From Pseudonocardia humida (GTDB taxonomy: Bacteria > Actinomycetota > Actinomycetes > Mycobacteriales > Pseudonocardiaceae), in assembly GCF_023898865.1 (NCBI RefSeq), contig NZ_JAGSOV010000054.1:62001-126000 (forward strand): 64,000 bases of DNA, written 5' to 3'. Below, piece by piece: positions 44,232 through 52,617 of this stretch (within the stretch, counting starts at the first letter, position 1; each line of letters starts with the position of its first letter). The notes beneath the pieces were generated by a model. The model was not told the DNA's origin, did not search any database, and saw only the letters and a list, made by a program, of their open reading frames with translations. The position numbers were made by a program, and so were the translations under genes.

Positions 44232-46046
44232 GTGGACCGCCTCACCGCGCTACTGGCGGGTCTGGTCGAGGCCCTGCGCGGAGCGGCCCGGGTCGATCTG
44301 TGCCCGGGCGGCTGGCCGTGGGCGGTCACCGCGCTCGGCGTGTTCGTGGGCCTGCTGCCCACCGTGGGTGCCGTCATCGTGGCGCTGTCGCGGCGGCGCA
44401 TCGGGTCGCGCTACGGCTTCCCCGAGGGCCTGTTCCTGGTCGGCACGGGCGTGCTGGCCGCGGGCCTGCTGCCGCTGGCGGTGTTCGTGGGCACCGGGCG
44501 GGTGTTCGCCGCCGCGGCCGACGGCGTGGGCGTCGGCGGGCTCGGTGAGGGCGCGCTGCGCAGCATGGACGAGCAGGTCTGCTTCGTCGGGAACCAGGCC
44601 GAGTACCTGGGCGGGTACACCGTGGCCGAGGCGTTCGGCGGCGGGCCGGTGGAGATCGGGCTGGCGGTCGCGCTGCTGGTGGCCACCCCGCTGTTCGCGA
44701 CGATGTTCGTGGCCGCGCAGGCCCGACTGGCGCTGCGGCGGGGCCCGGCGTGGCCCTCGAAGTTCTTCTGGCTGCCGACGCTGGCGTTGACGGTGCTCAC
44801 CGCGCGCACGCCGGCCGGGTCGTCGGGCCAGCTGTGGGTCGGGTTCGCCGCCGGGGCGTTCCTGGGGATGTTCGTGCTGCTGGTGGTGGGCGCGCCGTCG
44901 CGGGAGGCGGTGCGCCGCTCGTCGGAGGGCGCCGACCGGGCCAGGGCGCGGGCGGGCGCGGAGGCCACCGGCAGCCGTCGTCCCGTCGAGCGCAGGCCGC
45001 CGTCGCCGGCTGCGGCCTCCGCCGAGTCGCGGCGGGCCGAGCGGTTGGCCGAGCGTTTCGCCGCGCGGGAGGCCGCGCCGCCGGTCGTCGTCGCGCCGGA
45101 GCGGCCGCCGCCGCGCCCGCCCGTGCGCCGCAGTGCGCCGCAGCCGACGATGGTCGCCCCGGGTCCGCCGTTCGCCGCGGCCGGCGGGGCCCCGGGGGCG
45201 CCGCGGTTCACCCTGCAGAAGCGGCTGGGTTCGGGCGGCTTCGGGCGGGTGTGGCTGGCCCACGACGCCCGGCTGGGCCACCGGGTGGCGCTCAAGGCCG
45301 CGCACGCCCCCGACCAGGAGACCGAGGAGCGCATCCAGCGCGAGGCGCGGGCACTGGCCGCGGTGCGCCACCCGCACTGCGTGCGCATCCACGACATGCT
45401 GCCGGCCATCAGCGACCCGGGGCTCTCCGAGCTGGAGGGCATGGTCCTGGTGATGGAGTACGTCGACGGCCCGTCGCTGGCCGAGCTGATCCGCGCGCAG
45501 GGGCTGCTCGACGACGTGTCGGCCGCGCGGGTGTGGCTGGGTGTGGCCGGGGCGCTGGACGCCGCGCACGGGCGCGGGGTGATGCACCGCGACGTCAAGC
45601 CGGGCAACGTGGTGATGGACGCGGCCGGGATGGCCCACCTGATCGACTTCGGCATCGCGAGGCGCACCGGCGACGCGACCATGACCATGGCCGGGTTCGT
45701 GCTGGGCACGCCCGACTTCCTGGCCCCGGAGGTGGCCTGCGGTGAGCGCGCCACCCCGGCCTCGGACGCCTGGCAGCTGGCGGCCACCGTGTCCTACGCG
45801 TTGACCGGCCAGCCGCCGCGCGGGTCGCACGCCGATGCGGTGTCCGGGCTGCGCGCGGCCGCGGCCGGGGCCCGGCTCAGCCACCTGCCCACCCGCTCGG
45901 CGCACCTGGGGCTGCTGCGCGCCTCCCTGGACACCGACCCCGCCCGTCGCCCGCCGCTGCAGGTCGTGGCGCGGACACTGGAGGACTGGCTGCGCCGCAG
46001 CGGCGCGCGGCCCGACGGGCCGGTGTCGGCGGCCAGGGCCCGGTGA
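44232..46046 (+). CDS. Membrane Ser/Thr protein kinase with N-terminal helices
   Basis: A 604-residue kinase of reversed layout. About five membrane helices come first (WAVTALGVFVGLLPTVGAVIVAL; EGLFLVGTGVLAAGLLPLAVFVG; GLAVALLVATPLFATMFVAA; FWLPTLALTVLTA; GFAAGAFLGMFVLLVVGA). A charged, Pro-rich linker and a C-terminal Hanks-type catalytic domain follow. Motifs: GSGGFGRV (333 onward), VALK with Lys355, HRDVKPGN with Asp454, DFGIA with Asp472, APE box, with Thr residues in the activation loop (GDATMTMAG). There is no PASTA or other external sensor. GTG 44232 follows GAGGGGAGG; GTG 44163 is an alternative. It overlaps the next gene by four bases. Confidence 0.88.
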   Translation: MDRLTALLAGLVEALRGAARVDLCPGGWPWAVTALGVFVGLLPTVGAVIVALSRRRIGSRYGFPEGLFLVGTGVLAAGLLPLAVFVGTGRVFAAAADGVGVGGLGEGALRSMDEQVCFVGNQAEYLGGYTVAEAFGGGPVEIGLAVALLVATPLFATMFVAAQARLALRRGPAWPSKFFWLPTLALTVLTARTPAGSSGQLWVGFAAGAFLGMFVLLVVGAPSREAVRRSSEGADRARARAGAEATGSRRPVERRPPSPAAASAESRRAERLAERFAAREAAPPVVVAPERPPPRPPVRRSAPQPTMVAPGPPFAAAGGAPGAPRFTLQKRLGSGGFGRVWLAHDARLGHRVALKAAHAPDQETEERIQREARALAAVRHPHCVRIHDMLPAISDPGLSELEGMVLVMEYVDGPSLAELIRAQGLLDDVSAARVWLGVAGALDAAHGRGVMHRDVKPGNVVMDAAGMAHLIDFGIARRTGDATMTMAGFVLGTPDFLAPEVACGERATPASDAWQLAATVSYALTGQPPRGSHADAVSGLRAAAAGARLSHLPTRSAHLGLLRASLDTDPARRPPLQVVARTLEDWLRRSGARPDGPVSAARAR

Positions 46047-47338
46047 CCGACCGGTCGCCGGCCGCCGCCGGCACTACCGGGACGGGGCGGCACCGGCTCG
46101 TCCGGGGGCGCCGTGCGGTGCCGGGCCCCGAGTCGACGCCGCAGTCGGCGGAGGAGTCGGAGCAGGAGGCCGACTGGTCGACCCTGCCGCCGCGGCCCCG
46201 GCCGGCCCGGCGGCTGCTGGGCGTCGACGCGGCCCGCGCGGTGGCGCTGGTGGGCATGTTCGCCACGCACATCATGGCCCTGCGCGACGACGACGGGCAG
46301 CCCACGCCGACCGGGCTGCTGGCCGACGGGCGGGCCTCGGCGCTGTTCGCGGTGCTGGCCGGGGTGGGCATCGCGCTGAGCACCGGGGGCCCGCGCCGGC
46401 TGCCCGACGCCCGCACGCACCTGGGTGCGGCGGTGGCGCTGCTGGTGCGCGGCGTGCTGATCGCGGTCATCGGCCTGGTGCTGGTGGAGCTGGACTCCAA
46501 CGTGGCCGTCATCCTCATGTACTACGGGTTGCTGTTCGCGGTGGCCGCGCCGCTGCTGCGGCTCGGGCCCGCGGTGCTGGCCGTCGCTGCGGTGCTGGCC
46601 TGCGCGCTGACGCCGGTCCTGAGCATCCTGTGGCGCGCGGGCGCACCGCAGGGTCCGGGTCGCCAGCCCTCCCTGACGGCGCTGCCCCCGCCGGGGCGGT
46701 TGCTGGAGACCCTGGCCGTCACCGGCTACTACCCGGTCCTGACCTGGACGACCTACCTGCTGGCCGGGATGGCCGTGGGTCGGCTCGACCTGCGCTCGAC
46801 GCGGGTGGCGGGCTGGCTGCTGGGCGGGGGCGCCGCGCTCGCGGTGGCCGCATCGGTGGCGTCGTCGCTGCTGCTGGGGCCGGGCGGGGGCGCGGCGGTG
46901 CTGGGCGGCGCGCTCGACGAGCACCGCTACGGCACCACCCCCACGAACTCGTGGTGGTGGCTGGCGGCCGACGTGCCGCACTCGGGTGCCCCGCTCGACC
47001 TGGCCACCACCACCGGCTCCGCGCTCGCCGTGCTCGGGCTGATGCTGCTGGCGGCGCGGTGGTCGCGGGCGCTGGTGTGGGTGCCCGCGGCGGTCGGCGC
47101 GATCCCGCTGACCCTCTACACGCTGCACGTGACGGCGCTGTCGATGGCGCCCTCGAGCTACGGCAGCACCCCCGACCCCACCGGCGACCTGGCGCTGTGG
47201 GTGGTTCACGTGCTCGCGGCCGTGGCGCTCGGGGTGGTGGTGGCCGCGGCCGGGGTGCGCGGCCCGTTGGAGTCGGTGATCTCGCGGCTGAGCACGGCGA
47301 TCCGCCGGGCGATCGCCCCCGGTCCACCGGCCCGGTAG
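46043..47338 (+). CDS. HGSNAT/DUF418-like membrane acyltransferase-type protein
   Basis: A 431-residue integral membrane protein with about nine to ten helices. The first helix region, RRLLGVDAARAVALVGMFATHIM, is the hallmark of the heparan-alpha-glucosaminide N-acetyltransferase/DUF418 group, in which the His on the first helix is part of the active site. An acidic cytoplasmic leader of about 55 residues comes first. Likely role: transfer of an acyl group across or within the membrane to an envelope component; substrate unknown. Its GTG overlaps the kinase stop (GTGA), so the two are coupled, and the leader Thr/Ser residues could be kinase targets (inference). Confidence 0.78.
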   Translation: MTDRSPAAAGTTGTGRHRLVRGRRAVPGPESTPQSAEESEQEADWSTLPPRPRPARRLLGVDAARAVALVGMFATHIMALRDDDGQPTPTGLLADGRASALFAVLAGVGIALSTGGPRRLPDARTHLGAAVALLVRGVLIAVIGLVLVELDSNVAVILMYYGLLFAVAAPLLRLGPAVLAVAAVLACALTPVLSILWRAGAPQGPGRQPSLTALPPPGRLLETLAVTGYYPVLTWTTYLLAGMAVGRLDLRSTRVAGWLLGGGAALAVAASVASSLLLGPGGGAAVLGGALDEHRYGTTPTNSWWWLAADVPHSGAPLDLATTTGSALAVLGLMLLAARWSRALVWVPAAVGAIPLTLYTLHVTALSMAPSSYGSTPDPTGDLALWVVHVLAAVALGVVVAAAGVRGPLESVISRLSTAIRRAIAPGPPAR

Positions 47339-47348
47339 CGGGCCCGGC

Positions 47349-48158
47349 CTACACCCAGCTCTGCAGGGCCAGCGACACCGCCAGGCCCAGCCCGGCCACG
47401 GCGATCCCGGTGCGCAGCACGGCGGCGGGCAGCCGGCGGGCCAGCGCCGGGCCGCACCACGCCCCGACCAGCAGCCCGGCCGCCATGGGCGGCACCGCCC
47501 ACCACTGGACCGGGCCGAACACCGCGAACCCGGCCGCGGCGACCAGGTTGGCCAGCCCGAGCAGCATCGTCTTGAGCGCGTTGCCCTGCAGCAGCGACAC
47601 GGGCAGCCCGACCAGCACCAGTGCCAGCATCAGGACCCCGGCCGCGGCGCCGAAGTAGCCGCCGTACACCGAGACCACCAGCACTCCGGCCAGCACCGGG
47701 CGGCTGGGCCACGCCGACCCCCGCGACGGGCCCAGCACGGCCGCGCTGGCCGCGCCCGGCCCGTCGGCGCGCCGACGCCGCTCACCCCGGGCCCGCAGGC
47801 GCGGTTGCAGCAGCAGCGCCACCGACGCCCCCGCGACCAGCACCGGCACGACCACCTCGAACACCCCGGGCGGGGTGAGCAGCAGCAGCCCGGCCCCCAG
47901 CGCACCGCCGGGCACCGCGACGAGGGCGAGGCGGCCCACGGTGGCGCCCTGGCCGGCGAGCTCGGGGCGCGACCCGGCCGCGGCGCCGACCGTGCTGAAG
48001 GCCAGCGCCACGGTGTTGGTCACGTTGGCCGCGGTCGCGGGGAGCCCGACGGCCAGCAGCGCCGGGTAGGAGAACAGCGAGGCCAGCCCGGCCATCGACC
48101 CGCACAGCCCGGCCGCCACCCCCGCCCCGACCAGCAGCAGGACGGTCTCGGGGGGCAC
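47349..48158 (-). CDS. TSUP-family (TauE/SafE) anion permease
   Basis: A 269-residue membrane protein with about eight helices and the internal repeat of the sulfite exporter TauE/SafE family. Repeat 1 starts LLVGAGVAAGLCGSMAGLASLFSYPALLAVGLPATAANVTNTVAL. Repeat 2 starts LVVSVYGGYFGAAAGVLMLALVLVGLPVSLLQGNALKTMLLGLANLVA. Such permeases move sulfite, sulfonates or other organic anions. The GTG start has TAGGGT (48165-48170, minus strand) six bases upstream, a leaderless pattern. It is convergent with the membrane acyltransferase, 10 bp between stops. Confidence 0.88.
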   Translation of the reverse strand: MPPETVLLLVGAGVAAGLCGSMAGLASLFSYPALLAVGLPATAANVTNTVALAFSTVGAAAGSRPELAGQGATVGRLALVAVPGGALGAGLLLLTPPGVFEVVVPVLVAGASVALLLQPRLRARGERRRRADGPGAASAAVLGPSRGSAWPSRPVLAGVLVVSVYGGYFGAAAGVLMLALVLVGLPVSLLQGNALKTMLLGLANLVAAAGFAVFGPVQWWAVPPMAAGLLVGAWCGPALARRLPAAVLRTGIAVAGLGLAVSLALQSWV

Positions 48159-48164
48159 CGTTCG

Positions 48165-48170
48165 ACCCTA
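48165..48170 (-). promoter_or_regulatory. Leaderless -10 element for the TSUP gene
   Basis: TAGGGT on the minus strand, six bases before the GTG start. Confidence 0.45.
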
Positions 48171-48248
48171 GGTCGGCGGGGGCGGCGGTTCGGGGCCGAC
48201 GTGAGCGGGGTCGCTGTGAGCCGCCTCGCTGCCGGGGTGCCGGCGGGG

Positions 48249-50522
48249 TCAGGCCGGGACGGCGGCGTGCGCGGCGATGTGGCGGGCCAGGTGCTCCCCG
48301 GTGAACGAGCCGGGGGCGGTGGTCAGCGCGGCCGGGGTGCCCTCGAAGACGATCCGCCCGCCCGCGTCGCCGCCGTCGGGACCGAGGTCGATCACCCAGT
48401 CGGCGTGCGCGATCACGTCGAGGTTGTGCTCGACGACGATCACCGAGCTGCCGCCGTCGACGAGGCGGTCGAGCAGGCCGAGCAGGTGGCCGCAGTCGGA
48501 CATGTGCAGCCCGGTGGTCGGCTCGTCGAGGACGTAGACGTTGCCCTGCTCGTGCAGCCGCCCGGCCAGCTTGAGCCGCTGGCACTCGCCGCCGGACAGG
48601 GTGGACAGGGGCTGGCCCAGGGTCAGGTAGCCCAGCCCGACGTCCACGACGGCCTGCAGCCGGCGGCGGATGTCCTTGGCGGTGAACCACTCGACGGCGT
48701 CGGCGGCGGTCATGTCGAGGGCGTCGGAGATCGATTTGCCGTCGACGGTGAGCGCGAGGACCTCCTCGGTGTAGCGGCGGCCCTCGCAGTCCCCGCAGGT
48801 GGAGCGGACGCCGTCGAGGTAGGCGAGGTCGGAGTAGACCGCGCCCAGCCCGTTGCAGGTGGGGCAGGCGCCGGCGGAGTTGAAGCTGAACAGCGCCGGC
48901 TTGACCCCGGTGGCCTTGGCGTAGAGCTTGCGGATGGGCTCCATGACGCCGGTCCAGGTGGCGGGGGTGGAGCGGATGGAGGTGGCGACCGCGCTCTGGT
49001 CGACCACGATCGCCTCCGGGTGCTGGGGCAGCAGCACCTCGCGGACCAGGGTGGACTTGCCCGAGCCGGCCACCCCGGTGAGCGCGACGAGCACGCCGGT
49101 GGGGATGTCGACGTCGAAGCCGGTGAGGTTGTGGGCCGAGGCGCCGGTGAGGCGCAGCCGCCCGGTCGGGGTGCGCGGGTGCTCGCGCAGGGTCACCGGC
49201 CGGTGCAGGAACTCCCCGGTCAGGGTGCCGGAGTGGCGCAGACCGGCCACGTCGCCCTGGTAGACGATGCGGCCGCCGGCCGTGCCCGCGTGCGGGCCGA
49301 GCTCGACGACGTGGTCGGCGGCGGTGATGACGTCGGTGTCGTGCTCGACGACCAGGACGGTGTTGCCCTTGTCGCGCAGCCGGTGCAGCAGGGCGTTCAT
49401 CCGCCCGACGTCGCGCGGGTGCAGCCCGATGGTCGGCTCGTCGAACACGTACATGACGTCGACCAGCGAGGACCCGAGGTGGCGGACCATCTTGATGCGC
49501 TGGGACTCCCCGCCGGAGAGGGTGGAGGTCTCCCGGTCGAGGGTGAGGTAGCCCAACCCCATGTCGATCAGGGCGCCGATGCGGGTGGTGGCCTCGTCGA
49601 GGATGGGGGCGATCTCCGGGTCGCGCACGGTGGGCAGCCAGGCGTGCAGCGACCCGAGGTCCAGCGCGCACACCTCGGGCAGGGTGCGCCCGGCGACGGT
49701 GGCCGTGCGGGGGGCCTCGGCGAGGCGGGTGCCGCCGCAGTCCGTGCAGCGCACCGAGGTGGTGAACTTCGCGACGGCCTCCTTCTTGCGGTCGGAGGCG
49801 TCCTCCTGGCTGGCGTTGATGTAGAGCCGGGTGAACTTGCCCTCCACGCCCTCGAAGTCCATCTTCATCGACTTGCTGCCCGCCACGGCCAGCTCGACCT
49901 TCTCGTCGGAGCCGTGCAGCAGCAGCTTCCACTCCGCCTCGGTGTAGTCCGCGAGCGGCTTGTCGTTGTCGAACTTCCCGGACTGCGCCCAGACGTGCCA
50001 GTACCAGCTGTCCACGGCGAAGTCGCGGAACAGGATGGCGCCCTCGTTGAGCGACTTGGACCGGTCGAACATGGCGTCGTGGTCGAGCTGGACCCGGCGT
50101 CCGATGCCCTTGCAGCCCGGGCACATGCCCTGCTCGTTGAACGAGAACACGTAGCCGGCGCCGACGTGCGGGCTGGAGCGGCGGGAGAACAGCAGCCGCA
50201 GCAGCGGGTTGATGTCGGTGACGGTGCCCAGGGTGGAGCGCGAGCCGCCGCCCAGGCGCTTCTGGTCGACGACGATGGCGGTGGACAGGTTCTCGATCAG
50301 GTCGGCGTCGGGCTGGCCCAGCTTGGGCAGGAAGCCCCGCACGAACGCCGAGAACGTCTCGTTGAGCTGGCGCTGGGCCTCGGCGGCGATGGTGTCGAAC
50401 ACCAGCGACGACTTGCCCGAGCCCGACACCCCGACGAAGGCGGTGATGGCGCGCTTGGGGATGCGGACCGAGACGTCGCGCAGGTTGTTCTCCCGCGCGC
50501 CGGTGACGGTGAGGTACTCCAC
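48249..50522 (-). CDS. UvrA-like ABC ATPase of the DrrC type (not canonical UvrA)
   Basis: A 757-residue tandem ABC ATPase. N-terminal EYLTVTGARENNLRDVSVRIPKR, Walker A FVGVSGSGKSSL, zinc pairs CPGCKGIGRR and CTDCGGTR, signature STLSGGESQRIKM, DEPTIGLHPRD. The second half repeats this (ALTGVAGSGKSTLV, CPTCNGLGA, CGDCEGRRY, LSTLSGGECQRLKL, DEPTTGLHMSD). It is about 200 residues shorter than housekeeping UvrA, as in the self-resistance paralogue DrrC, which is thought to free DNA of bound drug. GTG 50522 follows AGGAG. It lies behind a DrrAB-like exporter on the same strand, which supports the resistance reading. Confidence 0.88.
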   Translation of the reverse strand: MEYLTVTGARENNLRDVSVRIPKRAITAFVGVSGSGKSSLVFDTIAAEAQRQLNETFSAFVRGFLPKLGQPDADLIENLSTAIVVDQKRLGGGSRSTLGTVTDINPLLRLLFSRRSSPHVGAGYVFSFNEQGMCPGCKGIGRRVQLDHDAMFDRSKSLNEGAILFRDFAVDSWYWHVWAQSGKFDNDKPLADYTEAEWKLLLHGSDEKVELAVAGSKSMKMDFEGVEGKFTRLYINASQEDASDRKKEAVAKFTTSVRCTDCGGTRLAEAPRTATVAGRTLPEVCALDLGSLHAWLPTVRDPEIAPILDEATTRIGALIDMGLGYLTLDRETSTLSGGESQRIKMVRHLGSSLVDVMYVFDEPTIGLHPRDVGRMNALLHRLRDKGNTVLVVEHDTDVITAADHVVELGPHAGTAGGRIVYQGDVAGLRHSGTLTGEFLHRPVTLREHPRTPTGRLRLTGASAHNLTGFDVDIPTGVLVALTGVAGSGKSTLVREVLLPQHPEAIVVDQSAVATSIRSTPATWTGVMEPIRKLYAKATGVKPALFSFNSAGACPTCNGLGAVYSDLAYLDGVRSTCGDCEGRRYTEEVLALTVDGKSISDALDMTAADAVEWFTAKDIRRRLQAVVDVGLGYLTLGQPLSTLSGGECQRLKLAGRLHEQGNVYVLDEPTTGLHMSDCGHLLGLLDRLVDGGSSVIVVEHNLDVIAHADWVIDLGPDGGDAGGRIVFEGTPAALTTAPGSFTGEHLARHIAAHAAVPA

Positions 50523-50607
50523 TGGGGCTCCTGTTCGGAATGTCCGGTTTTCGGGAGGGGGGCGGGGGTCAGCGTGGCACGGGGGACCCACAGAACGGCG
50601 GGGAAAG

Positions 50608-50623
50608 TGTGACTGGCATCACA
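50608..50623. promoter_or_regulatory. CRP-like site upstream of the UvrA-like gene
   Basis: TGTGACTGGCATCACA matches the TGTGA-N6-TCACA consensus of CRP-type regulators exactly. It is centred about 93 bp upstream of the UvrA-like GTG. No CRP gene is in the window. Confidence 0.5.
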
Positions 50624-50713
50624 TTAGGCACCTGCGCTCTTCCGGGTCGGGTCGCAGGGTGGACCCGCGCCGCACCGGGTTCTCATCGGTGGGCCACGGG
50701 GTCGCGGCCGGGG

Positions 50714-51553
50714 TCACCGGCTCATCCGCCGGTAGCGGCGCACCGCCAGCGGCGCGAACACGGCCACGATCACGACCGGCCACAGCACCGCCATGACCAG
50801 CGCGTGCTGCGCGACCCAGGACCCGCCCTCCCAGCCCGGGTTGCCGAACAGCTCGCGGGCCGCGGCCGCGGTGGACGACAGCGGGTTCCACTCGGCCAGC
50901 AGGCCCAGCCCGGCGGGCATGGTCGCGGGCGCGACGAACACCCCGGACAGGAACGCGAACGGGAACTCGAAGGTCTGCACCGCGGTCAGCGCCCCGGGTC
51001 CGCGCACGACCAGGCCGAGCCAGATGCCCACCCACAGCAGCGCGAACCGCAGCAGGAGCAGCAGCCCGACCGCGGCCAGCGCCGACCCGGGACCGGCCGT
51101 GGGCCGCCAGCCGATCAGCAGCGCCGCGCCCAGCAGCACCGCGAGGGCGAAGGTGGAGACCACCATGTCGGAGACGGCCCGCCCGGCCAGCACGGCACCC
51201 GCCGACATGGGCAGCGAGCGGAACCGATCGGTGATCCCGCGCTGGGCGTCGGTGAGCACCCCGACCATCGTCGCCGACAGCCCGAACAGCATCGTCATGG
51301 TGAACAGCCCCGGCGCGAGGGCCTGGCGGTAGTCGCCGCCGGGGGCCTGCATCATCCCGCCCAGCAGGAACGCGAACATCAGCAGCAGCAGGATCGGGAA
51401 GCCCAGGGCCCCGGCCAGCTCGCCGGGTCGGGCGCGCAGGTGCGCCAGCTGGCGCCCGGTCAGGGTGGCGGTGTCGGCGAGCGCCCAGCGCAGCGGCGAG
51501 CCCGCCGCGGGCGCCGGCGGGGCGTCGGGCGCCGTGGTCGTCGACGTGCTCAC
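50714..51553 (-). CDS. ABC-2 type permease, DrrB-like
   Basis: A 279-residue integral membrane subunit with six helices: ALGFPILLLLMFAFLLGGMM, GLFTMTMLFGLSATMVGVL, VVSTFALAVLLGAALLIGW, ALAAVGLLLLLRFALLWVGIWLGLVV, FPFAFLSGVFVAP and ALVMAVLWPVVIVAVFAPLAV. The PMSAGAVLAGRAVSDM coupling segment and NPLSSTAAAARELFG are typical of daunorubicin-resistance-type permeases. Its GTG start overlaps the ATPase stop as GTGA, so the two subunits are made together. It likely exports a hydrophobic toxin or lipid; the substrate is unknown. Confidence 0.9.
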   Translation of the reverse strand: MSTSTTTAPDAPPAPAAGSPLRWALADTATLTGRQLAHLRARPGELAGALGFPILLLLMFAFLLGGMMQAPGGDYRQALAPGLFTMTMLFGLSATMVGVLTDAQRGITDRFRSLPMSAGAVLAGRAVSDMVVSTFALAVLLGAALLIGWRPTAGPGSALAAVGLLLLLRFALLWVGIWLGLVVRGPGALTAVQTFEFPFAFLSGVFVAPATMPAGLGLLAEWNPLSSTAAAARELFGNPGWEGGSWVAQHALVMAVLWPVVIVAVFAPLAVRRYRRMSR

Positions 51554-52521
51554 GCGTCCACCTCCACGCGGTCGGTCAGGTGCAGGAAGACCTCGTCGAG
51601 GGTGGGGCGGCGCACGGCGAGGTCCTCGGCGGCGACGTCCGCCTCCGCCAGCGCAGACAGCGTCGCCCCCAGCGCGGCCATCCGGTCGGCGACCGGGGCC
51701 GAGACGCGGCGCAGGTCGGTGTCGACCTCGGCGTCGGACCCGGCGACCCGCGACACGGCGGCGGCCGCGGCGGGCAGGTCGTCGGGGCGGCGCACGACCA
51801 CCTCGATCCGGTCGCCGCCGATGCGCGCGCGCAGCTCGTCGGGGGTGCCCTCGGCGACGACCCGCCCGCCGCCGCCGCGGGGGGCGGCCAGCACCGAGAT
51901 CCGCGCGGCGAGCTGGTCGGCCTCGTCGAGGTACTGCGTGGTCAGCAGCACGGTGGTGCCCGCCGCGACCAGCGCCCGCACCGCCGACCACACCTCGGCC
52001 CGCCCGCGCGGGTCCAGGCCGGTGGTCGGCTCGTCGAGGAAGAGCACGGCCGGGGCCAGGATCATGGCCACGGCGATGTCGAGGCGGCGGCGCATACCCC
52101 CGGAGTAGCCGGCGACCGGGCGGTCGGCGGCCTCGGTGAGGTCGAAGCGCTCCAGCAGCTGCGCGGCGCGCCGGCGCGCGTCGGGCGGGGACAGGTGCAG
52201 CAGCCGGGCGAACATCACCAGGTTGCGCTGCCCGTCGAGCACCTCGTCGACCGCGGCGTTCTGGCCGACCAGCCCGATCCGGCGCCGGACGTCGCCGGGG
52301 CGGGCGGCGACGTCGATGCCGTCGATCTCGGCGTGGCCGGAGTCGGCGCGCAGCAGGGTGGCCAGGATGCGCACGGCGGTGGTCTTGCCCGCGCCGTTGG
52401 GGCCGAGCAGGCCGTGCACGGTGCCCGGGGGCACGGTCAGGTCGAAGCCGCCCAGGGCGGGTCCGGTGGAGCCGGGGTAGTGCTTGCGCAGGGCGTGGGC
52501 GTGCACGGCGGGCGGTGGCAT
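51550..52521 (-). CDS. ABC ATPase, DrrA-like
   Basis: A 323-residue ATP-binding subunit. Walker A GLLGPNGAGKTT (about 38-49), Q-loop VGQNAAVDEVL, signature YSGGMRRRLDIA, Walker B VLFLDEPTTGLDPRGR, switch TTQYLDEADQLA. The C-terminal regulatory extension of about 100 residues ends RRPTLDEVFLHLTDR, as in DrrA. It powers the DrrB-like permease encoded just downstream. The ATG lies 13 bp from a palindromic operator (52534-52547), which probably puts the operon under the adjacent PadR repressor. Confidence 0.93.
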   Translation of the reverse strand: MPPPAVHAHALRKHYPGSTGPALGGFDLTVPPGTVHGLLGPNGAGKTTAVRILATLLRADSGHAEIDGIDVAARPGDVRRRIGLVGQNAAVDEVLDGQRNLVMFARLLHLSPPDARRRAAQLLERFDLTEAADRPVAGYSGGMRRRLDIAVAMILAPAVLFLDEPTTGLDPRGRAEVWSAVRALVAAGTTVLLTTQYLDEADQLAARISVLAAPRGGGGRVVAEGTPDELRARIGGDRIEVVVRRPDDLPAAAAAVSRVAGSDAEVDTDLRRVSAPVADRMAALGATLSALAEADVAAEDLAVRRPTLDEVFLHLTDRVEVDA

Positions 52522-52533
52522 GGTGCTCCCGGT

Positions 52534-52547
52534 ACTAAAATTTGAGT
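52534..52547. promoter_or_regulatory. Probable PadR operator over the drrAB-like promoter
   Basis: ACTAAAATTTGAGT is an almost perfect palindrome (ACT-A-AAATTT-G-AGT) and one of the few AT-rich spots in the window. On the minus strand it contains TTTAGT, a possible -10 for the exporter operon. The PadR gene stands directly upstream. Confidence 0.6.
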
Positions 52548-52549
52548 GC

Positions 52550-52575
52550 GGCCCGACGAGTGTGCCCGTCGGGCC
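52550..52575 (-). terminator. Terminator between padR and the exporter operon
   Basis: GGCCCGACG pairs perfectly with CGTCGGGCC around an eight-base loop. It follows the PadR coding region and precedes the operator, so it may end the padR transcript or attenuate read-through. Confidence 0.6.
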
Positions 52576-52617
52576 CCGCTCCGCGCAAACCGGATTCCGT
52601 AGTTCGTACGGGAAATC

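Noticed and set aside
48249-50522. Canonical UvrA of nucleotide excision repair.
   Set aside because: It is about 200 residues short of housekeeping UvrA and lies beside a DrrAB-like exporter, which fits the DrrC-type paralogue better.
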